Source: Fen-1273 sp035516035 (lineage in GTDB: Bacteria; Bacteroidota; Ignavibacteria; UBA10030; UBA6906). Taken from it: a DNA stretch of 64,000 bases. The notes below the pieces were generated by a model. That model saw nothing but the letters and a program-made list of their open reading frames with translations. It did no database searches and was not told where the DNA came from. Location of the stretch: assembly GCA_035516035.1 (NCBI GenBank), contig DATJAS010000032.1:45461-109460 (forward strand). Reading direction: 5' to 3'. Every line of letters starts with the position of its first letter. Position 1 is the first letter of the stretch. Made by a program: the position numbers and the translations under genes. Shown here one piece after another: positions 49,472-57,170 of the stretch.

Positions 49472-51852
49472 GCGTGCGCCTCCGCCTGGGACGACGTGTT
49501 CCGGGTGCCGGGCGGGACTTGCGTTTCCCCCGGCAGCTTGAGCGCAGCGGCGGCGCACGCGATCACTTCATTGGTCGCGGGGAGGCGGAACGGGGGTTCG
49601 CATGCGTGGCCGTCGACGGCCGAGACTGCGTCCTTGATCGCCAGCCACGCGGAGAGGGCGAGCATGAACGGGGGCTCGCCGACCGCCTTGCTCCCAGCGA
49701 CCGCCGCCGGATTGGGCGGCTCCTCTGCGAGTGCAACGCGGAAATCCCGCGGGATGTCGTGCACGGCGGGGATCTTGTACGTATCCGGCGAGTGCGTGAG
49801 GAGATTCCCTTTCGCGTCGTGGAGGATTTCCTCGGTCGTACACCATCCGAGGCCCTGAACGAATCCCCCCTCGATCTGCCCGGTGTCGATCCCGGGATTG
49901 ATCGACGAGCCCGCGTCGTAGAGGATGTCCGTCCGGAGTATCGCGTGAGCGCCTGTGAGGATATCCACCTCCGCCTCCGTCACGGCCATGCCGAGCGCGT
50001 AGTAGTTAAACGGACGCCCGCGTCCCTGATCCCTGTCCCAGCCGATTCCCGGAACGCGGTAAAAGCCGGTGGCGCTGAGACTCACCTGCCGTGCAATGGC
50101 GGCGTTGACGGCTTCACTGAATCTCATTCGACGGTCGGGATTCTCCTGATCGTATACGAAGCCGTCCACGAATACACATCGATTGACAATAGTCGATGGA
50201 CCATGGACAATTGACTGGGCGAAAGATCCGGCCACGACGGAGGCGATACGGGATTTCAGCGTCCGGATCGCGTCGAGTACGGCCATGGCGTTGAGGTCGG
50301 TGCCGGAGGAAGCCGCCGTGGCCGAGGTGTTCGGGACCTTGGCCGTGTTCGTCGCGCTCACGCGCACCGACTCGACAGGAATACCCAGCTCTCGTGCCGC
50401 GAGGCGCCTGATCTTCGTGTGCAGCCCCTGACCCATCTCCACGCCGCCGTGGTTGACGAGCACGCTCCCGTCGCCGTACACGTGAACCAGCGCGCCCGCC
50501 TTGTTCAGGAACGTGGTCGTGAAGGCGATGCCGAACTTGACCGGGGTGAGTGCCAGGCCGCGCTTCGTGAACTCGTGTACGGCGTTAAACGCGTTTACCG
50601 CCTCGCGGCGCGCCGCATACGAGGAAGAGTCCGTGATCTGCGAGAACAGGGCGGGAAGCCGGTCACCTTCGACCGCCTGACCGTAATGCGTGACGCTCCG
50701 GCCTTCTCCCCCGTAGAAATTGCGCCTCCGTATTTCGGCGGCGTCCATTCCCAGTCTGCGGCCTATCCTGTCGATCACCGTCTCGATTGCCGCGATGGCC
50801 TGGGGGGCCCCGAACCCCCGCATCGCCGTGTTGGAGGGAAGATTCGTTTTCCAGACGCGGGCGACCACGCTCATGTGCGGGATGTAGTACGCATTGTCCG
50901 CATGGAGCATCGCCCGCTCCAGTATCGCGAACGACAGATCGGTCGCGATCCCCCCGTCCGCATTGAGCTCAACGCGGAGGGACCGGAGCACGCCGTCGTC
51001 GCCGAACCCCGCTTCGTACCGCGCCAGGTAGGGATGACGCTTTCCCGTGATGATCATGTCATCGTCGCGGGAGAGGCGGATCTTCACCGGCCGTCCGGTG
51101 GCGCGGCACAGGAGCGCGGCCCAGGCGGCCACGTGGTTGGCCTGCGTCTCCTTCCCGCCGAACCCGCCCCCGAGGCGCCGCACCTCGACGGTCACTTCGC
51201 TCGCGCGGATGCCGAGCACCCCCGCGACGATCGCCTGCGTCTCGGCCGGATGCTGCGTGGAGGAATATGCCGTGATGTCGCCGGCCTCGCCCGGAACGCA
51301 AAGGCAGGCCTGCGTCTCGAGGTACCAGTGTTCCTGCGCGCCGGTGAGAAGCTCGCCCCTGATCGCATGCGGGGCGGCCGCGAGCGCCGCATCCGGATCG
51401 CCGCGGCGCATCGTTCTGGCCGGGCCGAGGAGGACCCCGCGGGCCATCGCGGCACGAATGTCCAGCACGGGTTCGAGGGGCTCATAGTCAATTCTGACGA
51501 GCGCCGCCGCGCGCCGCGCGGTGTCAGGATCGGAGGCCGCGATCAGGACAGCCGCCTGCCCGACGCATTCGACCTCCCCCTCCGCCAGGCAACGTTCATC
51601 CCTGACCACGGGTCCGACCTGGTTCTCTCCCGGCACGTCCCTGTGGCAGAGCACCGCGGCAACGCCCGGAAGGGCGCGTGCATCTTCCAGGTCGATGCTC
51701 CGGATGCGGGCCCGTGCATGCGGGCTGTACACGACGTATCCTGCGAGAAGACCGGGAGGAGACGGGATGTCGTCGACGTAGAGTGCGTTTCCCGTGACGT
51801 GGAGCTCCGCGCTCTCGTGCGTGAAGGGGCCGCCCGCGTCCGGGGAGTTCAT
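49468..51852 (-). CDS. xdhB: Xanthine dehydrogenase large (Moco) subunit, two-subunit type
   Basis: 794 residues, ATG overlapping the small-subunit stop (ATGA). This is the Rhodobacter/Pseudomonas XdhB form. Moco and substrate motifs: AQEHWYLETQACLCVPG, VRRLGGGFGGKETQANHVA, SNTAMRGFGAPQAIAA, GGVEMGQGLHTKIRRLA, SATAASSGTDLN and GSKAVGEPPFMLAL with the catalytic Glu. These point to true xanthine/hypoxanthine hydroxylation. Residues 547-557 (SIVHGPSTIVN) come from an AT-rich palindromic insert at 50182..50215 that replaces part of a variable loop without breaking the frame. Its last codons and stop are the first copy of the 35-bp repeat. Confidence 0.94.
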   Translation of the reverse strand: MNSPDAGGPFTHESAELHVTGNALYVDDIPSPPGLLAGYVVYSPHARARIRSIDLEDARALPGVAAVLCHRDVPGENQVGPVVRDERCLAEGEVECVGQAAVLIAASDPDTARRAAALVRIDYEPLEPVLDIRAAMARGVLLGPARTMRRGDPDAALAAAPHAIRGELLTGAQEHWYLETQACLCVPGEAGDITAYSSTQHPAETQAIVAGVLGIRASEVTVEVRRLGGGFGGKETQANHVAAWAALLCRATGRPVKIRLSRDDDMIITGKRHPYLARYEAGFGDDGVLRSLRVELNADGGIATDLSFAILERAMLHADNAYYIPHMSVVARVWKTNLPSNTAMRGFGAPQAIAAIETVIDRIGRRLGMDAAEIRRRNFYGGEGRSVTHYGQAVEGDRLPALFSQITDSSSYAARREAVNAFNAVHEFTKRGLALTPVKFGIAFTTTFLNKAGALVHVYGDGSVLVNHGGVEMGQGLHTKIRRLAARELGIPVESVRVSATNTAKVPNTSATAASSGTDLNAMAVLDAIRTLKSRIASVVAGSFAQSIVHGPSTIVNRCVFVDGFVYDQENPDRRMRFSEAVNAAIARQVSLSATGFYRVPGIGWDRDQGRGRPFNYYALGMAVTEAEVDILTGAHAILRTDILYDAGSSINPGIDTGQIEGGFVQGLGWCTTEEILHDAKGNLLTHSPDTYKIPAVHDIPRDFRVALAEEPPNPAAVAGSKAVGEPPFMLALSAWLAIKDAVSAVDGHACEPPFRLPATNEVIACAAAALKLPGETQVPPGTRNTSSQAEAHA
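50182..50215. repeat. AT-rich imperfect palindrome inserted in frame in xdhB
   Basis: ATTGACAATAGTCGATGGAC followed by CATGGACAATTGAC. The core GTCGATGG/CCATGGAC (50192..50208) is an imperfect hairpin. The base composition differs from the GC-rich gene around it and the peptide it encodes has no counterpart in related XdhB proteins as I remember them. Confidence 0.6.
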
Positions 51853-53291
51853 CGGATGCCCCGCTTCGAATCATCCCAGAACCGGAGCATGAGGTTTTTC
51901 GCCGCGAGCGTCCTGAACTCGGCCGAACCCCTGACATCCGTGATCGGTGTGAAATCGGCTTCGAGCGAGCGCGCCGCTTCCTCGACGACTTCGCGCGACC
52001 ACACTCTCCCCGCGAGAGCGCGCTCCGCATGCTCCGCCCGCTCCGTCCGCTCCGCCATCCCGCCGTATGCAAGCACGAGCGCTGCGACGCTCCCTGCACC
52101 GTCCAGCTCCAGCCGGAAGCCCGCGCTCAGCGTCGCAATGTCCAGCTGGCGACGCCGCGAAACCTTGTACGACCTGACGAACGCTCCCCGGGGCGACGGG
52201 AGTGCGACCCCCGCGACAAGCTCTCCCGGCCCGAGCGCATTCCTCCTGTACCCGGTGAGGAACTCTTCCAGCGGGAGCCGGCGCGACCCCCGGACCGAGC
52301 GGAGGACAACGCACGCGCGGTACGCCATGAGCACGGGGGCCAGGTCGCCGATCGGGGAGGCAGTCCCCAGGTTCCCCCCGATCGTGGCACAGTTCTTCAC
52401 CTGCGACGAGGCGAAGACGTTGAGCGCCGATGAGAGCGCAGTGTAGGCGTCGCCGAGAAGCGGAGGAAGATCTGCAAGGGGCACGCCTGCTCCGATCAGG
52501 AGATCTCCGCCTGAGCGATCCGAGGCCTTCAACTCGGGCACCGCGCCGATATCAATCACCGGGTCAAGCGATTCGTGACGCTTCGTCACGCGGAGTGCGA
52601 CGTCGGTCCCTCCCGCCAGGAGCGCTGCTCCCGGGTATTCCTCCAGCGCCGCAAAGACCTCATCGAGCGAGGCGGGGCGGATGTATGTCCTCCCGGTTGA
52701 CCGCACGCAGAACGCGTCGTGCGGCGACGCCGCGAGCAACTCCAGGACCCCGCTCTCCCGGGCGCTGAAATGATCGTGCGGACCGAGCGCACAGGCGTCG
52801 CGGGAGGCATCGACAATCGGGCGATACCCCGTGCAGCGGCAGAGGTTCCCCCCGAGGGCATCCATGATCTGATCGCCGGAAGGAAGGGACGAAGACTTGT
52901 ACAGGGCGAACATCGACATGAGGAATCCCGGCGTGCAGAAACCGCACTGGCTCCCGTGATGAGAGACGATCGCCTGCTGGACGGGGTGGAGGCTGCCTTC
53001 GGGTGAGCGGAGATTCTCGACAGTAATCACCTGCTTCCCGTCGATCATCGGGAGAAACACCAGGCACGAATCGATTGCCCTGTACCGGAGCGTACCGGCC
53101 GGGGAGGGCTCGGCAATCACCACTGTGCACGCCCCGCAGTCTCCTTCGGCGCATCCTTCCTTGACGCCCCTGTGCGAGGGGAGCGACCGGAGGTACTCCA
53201 GGAGGGTCGTGGTCGGCGGCTCGGACCCCGCTCGCGCGAAGTCGATCTCGACCGCTTTTCCGTCAAGCAGGAATGTGATCGTCGATCTCAT
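51849..53291 (-). CDS. xdhA: Xanthine dehydrogenase small subunit (2Fe-2S plus FAD)
   Basis: 480 residues from the ATG at 53291, which overlaps the end of hyuA by 29 nt. Two 2Fe-2S motifs (KEGCAEGDCGACTVVIAE with DSC; SQCGFCTPGF with NLCRCTGYRPIVDA) are fused to an FAD domain (GAALLAGGTDVALRVTK, VKNCATIGGNLGTASPIGDL). This is the XdhA architecture of the two-subunit enzyme. A short Glu/Arg/Ala repeat (ERTERAEHAERALAGR, around residues 410-430) reflects CGCTCCG-rich microrepeats at 52020..52060. It transfers electrons to NAD+; partner of the 794-residue Moco subunit. Confidence 0.94.
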   Translation of the reverse strand: MRSTITFLLDGKAVEIDFARAGSEPPTTTLLEYLRSLPSHRGVKEGCAEGDCGACTVVIAEPSPAGTLRYRAIDSCLVFLPMIDGKQVITVENLRSPEGSLHPVQQAIVSHHGSQCGFCTPGFLMSMFALYKSSSLPSGDQIMDALGGNLCRCTGYRPIVDASRDACALGPHDHFSARESGVLELLAASPHDAFCVRSTGRTYIRPASLDEVFAALEEYPGAALLAGGTDVALRVTKRHESLDPVIDIGAVPELKASDRSGGDLLIGAGVPLADLPPLLGDAYTALSSALNVFASSQVKNCATIGGNLGTASPIGDLAPVLMAYRACVVLRSVRGSRRLPLEEFLTGYRRNALGPGELVAGVALPSPRGAFVRSYKVSRRRQLDIATLSAGFRLELDGAGSVAALVLAYGGMAERTERAEHAERALAGRVWSREVVEEAARSLEADFTPITDVRGSAEFRTLAAKNLMLRFWDDSKRGIR

Positions 53292-54681
53292 GGTGCCTTT
53301 GGTAGGCTGAACCGAACGGCTCTCTGCTGAGGTAGCGCCCCGTGTGCGCTCCGCCAACCCACTCTCCGCTCTCCACAACGACTTCGCCTCCCGCGATGAC
53401 GGTTTTCGGGCGACCCTTCAGCTCAAATCCTTCATACAGCGAGTAGTCGACGTGCATGTGGTGCCCGGAGGCACGTATGACACACGGCGCTTCGGGATCC
53501 CATATCACGACATCAGCGTCGCTCCCGACAGCGATCTCCCCCTTCCGGGGGTAAAGGCCGAACAGCTTCGCGGGGGAAGCGGAGCAGAGATCCACCCACT
53601 GCTGGGCCGTGATCCTCTCCTGGGTGACGCCGTAGTGGAACAGGAGGGCCATCCGGTCTTCGATTCCGGGCCCGCCGTTTGGGATCTTCGTGAAATCGTT
53701 CTTCCCCGCGTCCTTCTGCCCGTTGAACATGAAGGGACAATGATCAGTCGAGACCACCTGGAGTGTCCCGTCCGCGAGCGCCGCCCAGAGCGCTTCCTGA
53801 TCCCCCCGGGTGCGCAGCGGGGGGGTCAACACGTACTTTGCTCCTTCAAATCCCGGCCGATCGAGGTCCGCGGCGGAAAGGAGGAGGTACTGCGGACACG
53901 TCTCGCCGTACACAGGCTGCCCGGCCCCCCTGGCACGGGCGACGGCGGCGAGCGACTCGCGGCACGTCACATGGACAACATACAGCGGGACACCGGCGAT
54001 CGCAGCAAGCGTGATTGCCCTCTGCGTCGCTTCTCCCTCGGCTGCGGCAGGCCGCGTAAGGGCGTGCCACCGGGGTGCGGTCTCTCCGGAGGCAAGGGAC
54101 TCGCGGATGAGCTGCTCGATGAGGTTCCCGTTTTCGGCGTGGACGCACACAAGCGCGCCCAGCCTGCCTGCGTTCCGCATGATCCTGAATATCGTCCCGT
54201 CGTCGACCATGAGCGACCCGGGGTAGGCCATGAAGAGCTTGAAGCTGGTCACCCCCTCATGGACGAGGTCCCCCAGCGCCCCGGGAGAATCCGCATCGAC
54301 GTCCGTGACGATCATGTGGAGGCCGTAATCGATGACCGATTTTTCCCCCTTCCTCCGCCATGCATCGAGGACCGGGAGGAGCTTTTCCCCCCTGGACTGC
54401 GTGGCAAAATCCACGACGCACGTCGTCCCTCCGAACGCAGCCGCCCTTGTCCCGGTGGCGAAATCGTCGCTGGAGACGGTCCCTCCCACCGGCGCCTCCA
54501 GGTGTGTATGGGCATCCACACCTCCCGGGATGACGAGGAGGCCAGAGGCGTCGATCACGCGGTCACCGGGGTCGGTGCGGAACGAGCCGATCTCCGACAC
54601 ACGCCCCCCCTTGATGCGGATGTCCCCGGCGAACTCCCGGCCGGCCGTTATGATGAGCCCGTGTGTGATGACGAGAGACAA
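53263..54681 (-). CDS. hyuA: Dihydropyrimidinase/hydantoinase (HyuA-type)
   Basis: 472 residues from a TTG start with GAGGA just upstream. Binuclear metal site: GGVDAHTHLEAPVGG (HxH), VTSFKLFMAYPG (carboxylated Lys), LVCVHAENGN (His), LYVVHVTCRESL (His) and VVSTDHCPFMF (Asp). Full-length cyclic amidohydrolase of the dihydropyrimidinase group; it opens hydantoin- or dihydropyrimidine-like rings to ureides. HyuA homologues are part of the uric-acid-inducible locus, where one is thought to hydrolyse a ring of a purine breakdown product. First gene of the 19-kb operon. No regulator gene is adjacent. Confidence 0.93.
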   Translation of the reverse strand: MSLVITHGLIITAGREFAGDIRIKGGRVSEIGSFRTDPGDRVIDASGLLVIPGGVDAHTHLEAPVGGTVSSDDFATGTRAAAFGGTTCVVDFATQSRGEKLLPVLDAWRRKGEKSVIDYGLHMIVTDVDADSPGALGDLVHEGVTSFKLFMAYPGSLMVDDGTIFRIMRNAGRLGALVCVHAENGNLIEQLIRESLASGETAPRWHALTRPAAAEGEATQRAITLAAIAGVPLYVVHVTCRESLAAVARARGAGQPVYGETCPQYLLLSAADLDRPGFEGAKYVLTPPLRTRGDQEALWAALADGTLQVVSTDHCPFMFNGQKDAGKNDFTKIPNGGPGIEDRMALLFHYGVTQERITAQQWVDLCSASPAKLFGLYPRKGEIAVGSDADVVIWDPEAPCVIRASGHHMHVDYSLYEGFELKGRPKTVIAGGEVVVESGEWVGGAHTGRYLSREPFGSAYQRHHEIDDHIPA

Positions 54682-54704
54682 CGATTCCTCACTTTAAACA
54701 GCGA

Positions 54705-54731
54705 GGCCCCATCCGGTGAACTGATGGGGCC
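54705..54731. terminator. Hairpin ahead of the purine operon
   Basis: GGCCCCAT (54705..54712) pairs with ATGGGGCC (54724..54731) with an 11-nt loop. On the minus strand it is followed by TCGCTGTTTAAA. It could terminate the gene at 54806 or sit in the hyuA leader, 24 nt from the TTG start. Confidence 0.5.
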
Positions 54732-54805
54732 CAGGCATCTCAAATAGCGGATTGGCTCTTGTGGAATGTTACTAAATCTCGTGGCTCTATTCAACAGTCG
54801 CGTGC

Positions 54806-55699
54806 CTATTGGGCAGGCTCGGCCACCTCGCAGCGAATTCGCCACGCACCTTTCCCGTCCCTTCTCCATACACGGACATAGTAGCCGGAGGGGTTTTTCG
54901 CCCCGACCTTCTCACTGAATGATCCGTACGTATAGCCGAAATCTCCCCCCTTTGACGCGCCTGCGTCCATCGGCTGCGGAATGCGCACCGCCGTGCCCCT
55001 GACGAGATAGGCCAGCATGTCCTCTTTTCCGCTCAGGGGGACGAGCCCGTCCCTGAGCGCACGGACGTGCGGATCGAGAACCGACCGGTATGCCTCGAGG
55101 GCGCCACGCCTGACGGCGTTCTTTCCGAATGCCCTGTCAAGCGCCATGAGCTCGCGACGGAGCGATGCAGCGCTGGTCCGTTTGCGGCTCGCGTGGTACG
55201 ATACATGCGTAATCGTCTCAAGCGACCTGCCGAAATACTCCTCCACGATCTTCGTCGAGCCGGAGCCGACATCGACGGCGACTTTCCAGGCGCCGTCATG
55301 CCCTTTTTTCCAGACAGAGAAGAAGAACCCGTAGCTTACGGTCGTATCGGCCTTCGACGCATCACGGTACCTCGATGGACCCATCGTGCATCCCAGGTCC
55401 CCGGAGGATGCAATATCGGCGAAAATTGGCTCCCAGTAGAGCGTTCGGGCAAGCGGATTTGCCGGGGGCGGGGACTTGCGGGCCGTCTTCTTGTAGAGGT
55501 GCGGCGCCGGCGAGAGTGAGATCCCGTCATCGGCGAAGTACTTCATGAACGAGGCGCGGATCCCCTCGCGCAGCGACGTGGCCGCAAATTCCCGTTCGGT
55601 TCCGACCAGGGTTTCGAGCGCAGGCGTGAGCGGCTTTTTCCGGGCAGCGCCGGGAGAGATGATGAGCAGTGTGAGCGCGCACGTGAAGACACGGTTCAT
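54806..55699 (-). CDS. Exported protein with two DUF4440/SnoaL-like domains
   Basis: 297 residues from the ATG at 55699, with a signal peptide (MNRVFTCALTLLIISPGAA). Two domains of the same design follow each other: residues 30-160 (LVGTEREFAATSLREGIRAS, LGCTMGPSRY, YGFFFSVWKKGHDGAWKVAV) and residues 175-297 (LRRELMALDRAFGKNAVRRG, FGYTYGSFSEK, GYYVRVWRRDGKGAWRIRCE). Each has the cone-shaped DUF4440/NTF2 fold pattern. Ligand or enzymatic role is unknown; domains of this fold often bind small hydrophobic molecules. The open frame upstream of 55699 is probably not translated. Confidence 0.75.
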   Translation of the reverse strand: MNRVFTCALTLLIISPGAARKKPLTPALETLVGTEREFAATSLREGIRASFMKYFADDGISLSPAPHLYKKTARKSPPPANPLARTLYWEPIFADIASSGDLGCTMGPSRYRDASKADTTVSYGFFFSVWKKGHDGAWKVAVDVGSGSTKIVEEYFGRSLETITHVSYHASRKRTSAASLRRELMALDRAFGKNAVRRGALEAYRSVLDPHVRALRDGLVPLSGKEDMLAYLVRGTAVRIPQPMDAGASKGGDFGYTYGSFSEKVGAKNPSGYYVRVWRRDGKGAWRIRCEVAEPAQ

Positions 55700-55928
55700 G
55701 GCAGGGGCCTTCCACTGTGAGGTGAGGTCGCTCGTTCGACGAATGTACGACTTGAATATCCCACCCGCCATACCCATATTGAGTGGTCAAGGGCCGCAGG
55801 GCGGGCGCACGGGGGCTCAAAATCTGTCATCCGGCGCGCTTCTTTCTGACCCTTTTCGCCCGTGCGCGCATATCATAGAGCGGGAAATCACGTCCAGGTA
55901 CCATTCGAGGCCGGGAAGGAGCCAGTGC

Positions 55929-56159
55929 ATGCCGATTTACGATTATCGATGCGGAGATTGCGGGAAGACATACGATGTGTTTCACAAGGTCCGCGAGGTC
56001 GAGGAGGACATCGTGTGCCCGTCGTGCAGCTCGAAGAAGCACGTACGCCTGATCTCCGCGGCGAGCGTCAGTACGAAGGGAAGCAGCAGCCCGTTCCATG
56101 ACGACGCCCCTCCCTGCGGCGACGGGTCCTGCTGCGGAGGCGCCTGCTCGATGAACTAG
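55929..56159 (+). CDS. FmdB-type zinc-ribbon protein
   Basis: 76 residues from the ATG at 55929 (AAGGAG upstream), not from the longer in-frame ORF ahead. The MPIYDYRCGDCGKTYDVF start with the second knuckle DIVCPSCSSKK is the FmdB/zinc-ribbon pattern. The C-terminus has further Cys residues (PPCGDGSCCGGACSMN), as is common in this family. FmdB-like proteins are regulators or metal-binding proteins of unclear function. It stands alone between divergent/convergent neighbours. Confidence 0.88.
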   Translation: MPIYDYRCGDCGKTYDVFHKVREVEEDIVCPSCSSKKHVRLISAASVSTKGSSSPFHDDAPPCGDGSCCGGACSMN

Positions 56160-56238
56160 GCCGGCACGTGCAATCCCCCCCTCGCGCAGAGGGCCCTCCG
56201 GGCCGAAACCGATATCGGCCTTCTCCTCCCCTGCAACG

Positions 56239-56658
56239 TCATTGTTTAGGAAACAGTGCGGGGACGATGTACTCATTCAACATTTGCTCCGACTGCTGGT
56301 GACCCTTGATGGTGCCGTACATCGTGCTCGTGATGACGACGACCGCATGGAGATCGGGGAACGCCGCAATCTTGCTCCCGCCGTTGCCGGCCATGTAGAA
56401 CGCCGCGGACTTCCTGTCGCCTTTGCCGAACTTCTGCAGCCACCAGAGATAGCCGTAGTCCACGCCTTCACGGGCGTTTGCGTGAGGAGCGACCGACTTC
56501 TCCACCCACTCACGTGAGATAACCTGTTTTCCCTTCCACGCGCCTCCGTTCTCATAAAGCTGCGCAAGTTTCAGGAGGCTCCTGCTTGTCAACCCCAGTC
56601 CACCGCCCGTCATCCACAAACGTACGCAGCCGGCAGGGGGAAAGTTCCGCGCGCCCAC
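56239..56658 (-). pseudogene. C-terminal remnant of a serine hydrolase (class C beta-lactamase fold)
   Basis: About 130 residues: RLWMTGGGLGLTSRSLLKLA, QVISREWVEKSVAPHA, VDYGYLWWLQKFGKGD and FYMAGNGGSKIAAFPDLHA, ending PALFPKQ. These are the last third of beta-lactamase-related serine hydrolases, including the Y-G-Y-L-W-W and G-N-G-G blocks. The N-terminal two thirds with the catalytic Ser-x-x-Lys and Tyr are missing; the ars promoter begins less than 50 nt beyond. A GTG at 56656..56658 is available but the product would be inactive. Confidence 0.75.
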
Positions 56659-56701
56659 GGCATCCGGCCCTCCTGTAAGGCCTCGCGAGCGGGGAGAGGA
56701 C

Positions 56702-56749
56702 TTGCAAGTGAAACTTCGGCTATTTATATTCGTATAGCCAAATATAGAT
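56702..56749 (+). promoter_or_regulatory. ars promoter and ArsR operator
   Basis: TTGCAA (56702..56707), 17-bp spacer, TATATT (56725..56730). An inverted repeat ATTTATATT (56722..56730) and AATATAGAT (56741..56749) with 10 nt between covers the -10 box, one mismatch between arms. The position fits ArsR autorepression relieved by arsenite. Confidence 0.75.
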
Positions 56750-56762
56750 CCGGAACCTGTCG

Positions 56763-57155
56763 ATGAAATCCTATGCCGCTGTGTTCAAGGCCCTCTCCGA
56801 CGAGTCCCGCCTGCGCATCCTCAGCCTGCTGTTCACATCCGGGGAGCTTTGCGTGTGCGATATCGAGGAGGTCATGGGCTGCACGCAGACCAAAATCTCG
56901 CGTCACCTGGCCTACCTGAGGCGTGCGGGGCTGGTGGACGACAGGCGGCAGGGGCTCTGGATGCTCTATTCCATCGCCAGGCCGCGAAGCGACGAACAGA
57001 GGAAGACGCTCGATTTTCTGGCCGGCGTTCTCCGTTCAAACGATATTGCGCGAAGGGACGCCGAGCGACTCGCAGGCAGGATCAGGAAGGGCTGCTGCGC
57101 GACCTATGCGGTCGTGAAACCGCGCGCGAAACCAATCGCACTGGAACTCAACTGA
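56763..57155 (+). CDS. arsR: ArsR-family arsenite-responsive repressor
   Basis: 130 residues. A winged helix with AVFKALSDESRLRILSLLF, the metalloid-binding motif ELCVCDIEEVMG (Cys30 and Cys32) at the start of the DNA-binding helix alpha3, and CTQTKISRHLAYLRRAGLVD as recognition helix. The C-terminus has a Cys pair (RKGCCATY), seen as a third thiol source in some As(III) sensors. A promoter and a probable operator lie immediately upstream. First gene of arsR-arsM-arsN-arsC. Confidence 0.95.
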   Translation: MKSYAAVFKALSDESRLRILSLLFTSGELCVCDIEEVMGCTQTKISRHLAYLRRAGLVDDRRQGLWMLYSIARPRSDEQRKTLDFLAGVLRSNDIARRDAERLAGRIRKGCCATYAVVKPRAKPIALELN

Positions 57156-57170
57156 CTTGAAGGAGGCTCC

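Larger units (their letters stand above)
49381..49485 (-). repeat. Three tandem 35-bp copies of an operon stop-start junction
   Basis: Exact 35-bp period: 49381..49415, 49416..49450 and 49451..49485, about 75-85 percent identical to each other. On the coding strand each copy holds a start codon followed by (A/C)GTCCxCTTCGG-like sequence. The first covers the xdhB stop (GTGA at 49468..49471), the second reads ATGA at 49433..49436 and the third is the GTGA start of the threonine-synthase-like gene (49398..49401). Confidence 0.95.

Noticed and set aside
49381..49485. Possible CRISPR-like repeat array
   Set aside because: The three 35-bp units are directly adjacent with no spacers and overlap coding sequence, so this is a tandem duplication.
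35643..54681. Selenocysteine (in-frame UGA) in the purine-operon enzymes
   Set aside because: Related clusters are linked to selenium, but all reading frames here are uninterrupted and no SECIS-like element next to a UGA was seen.
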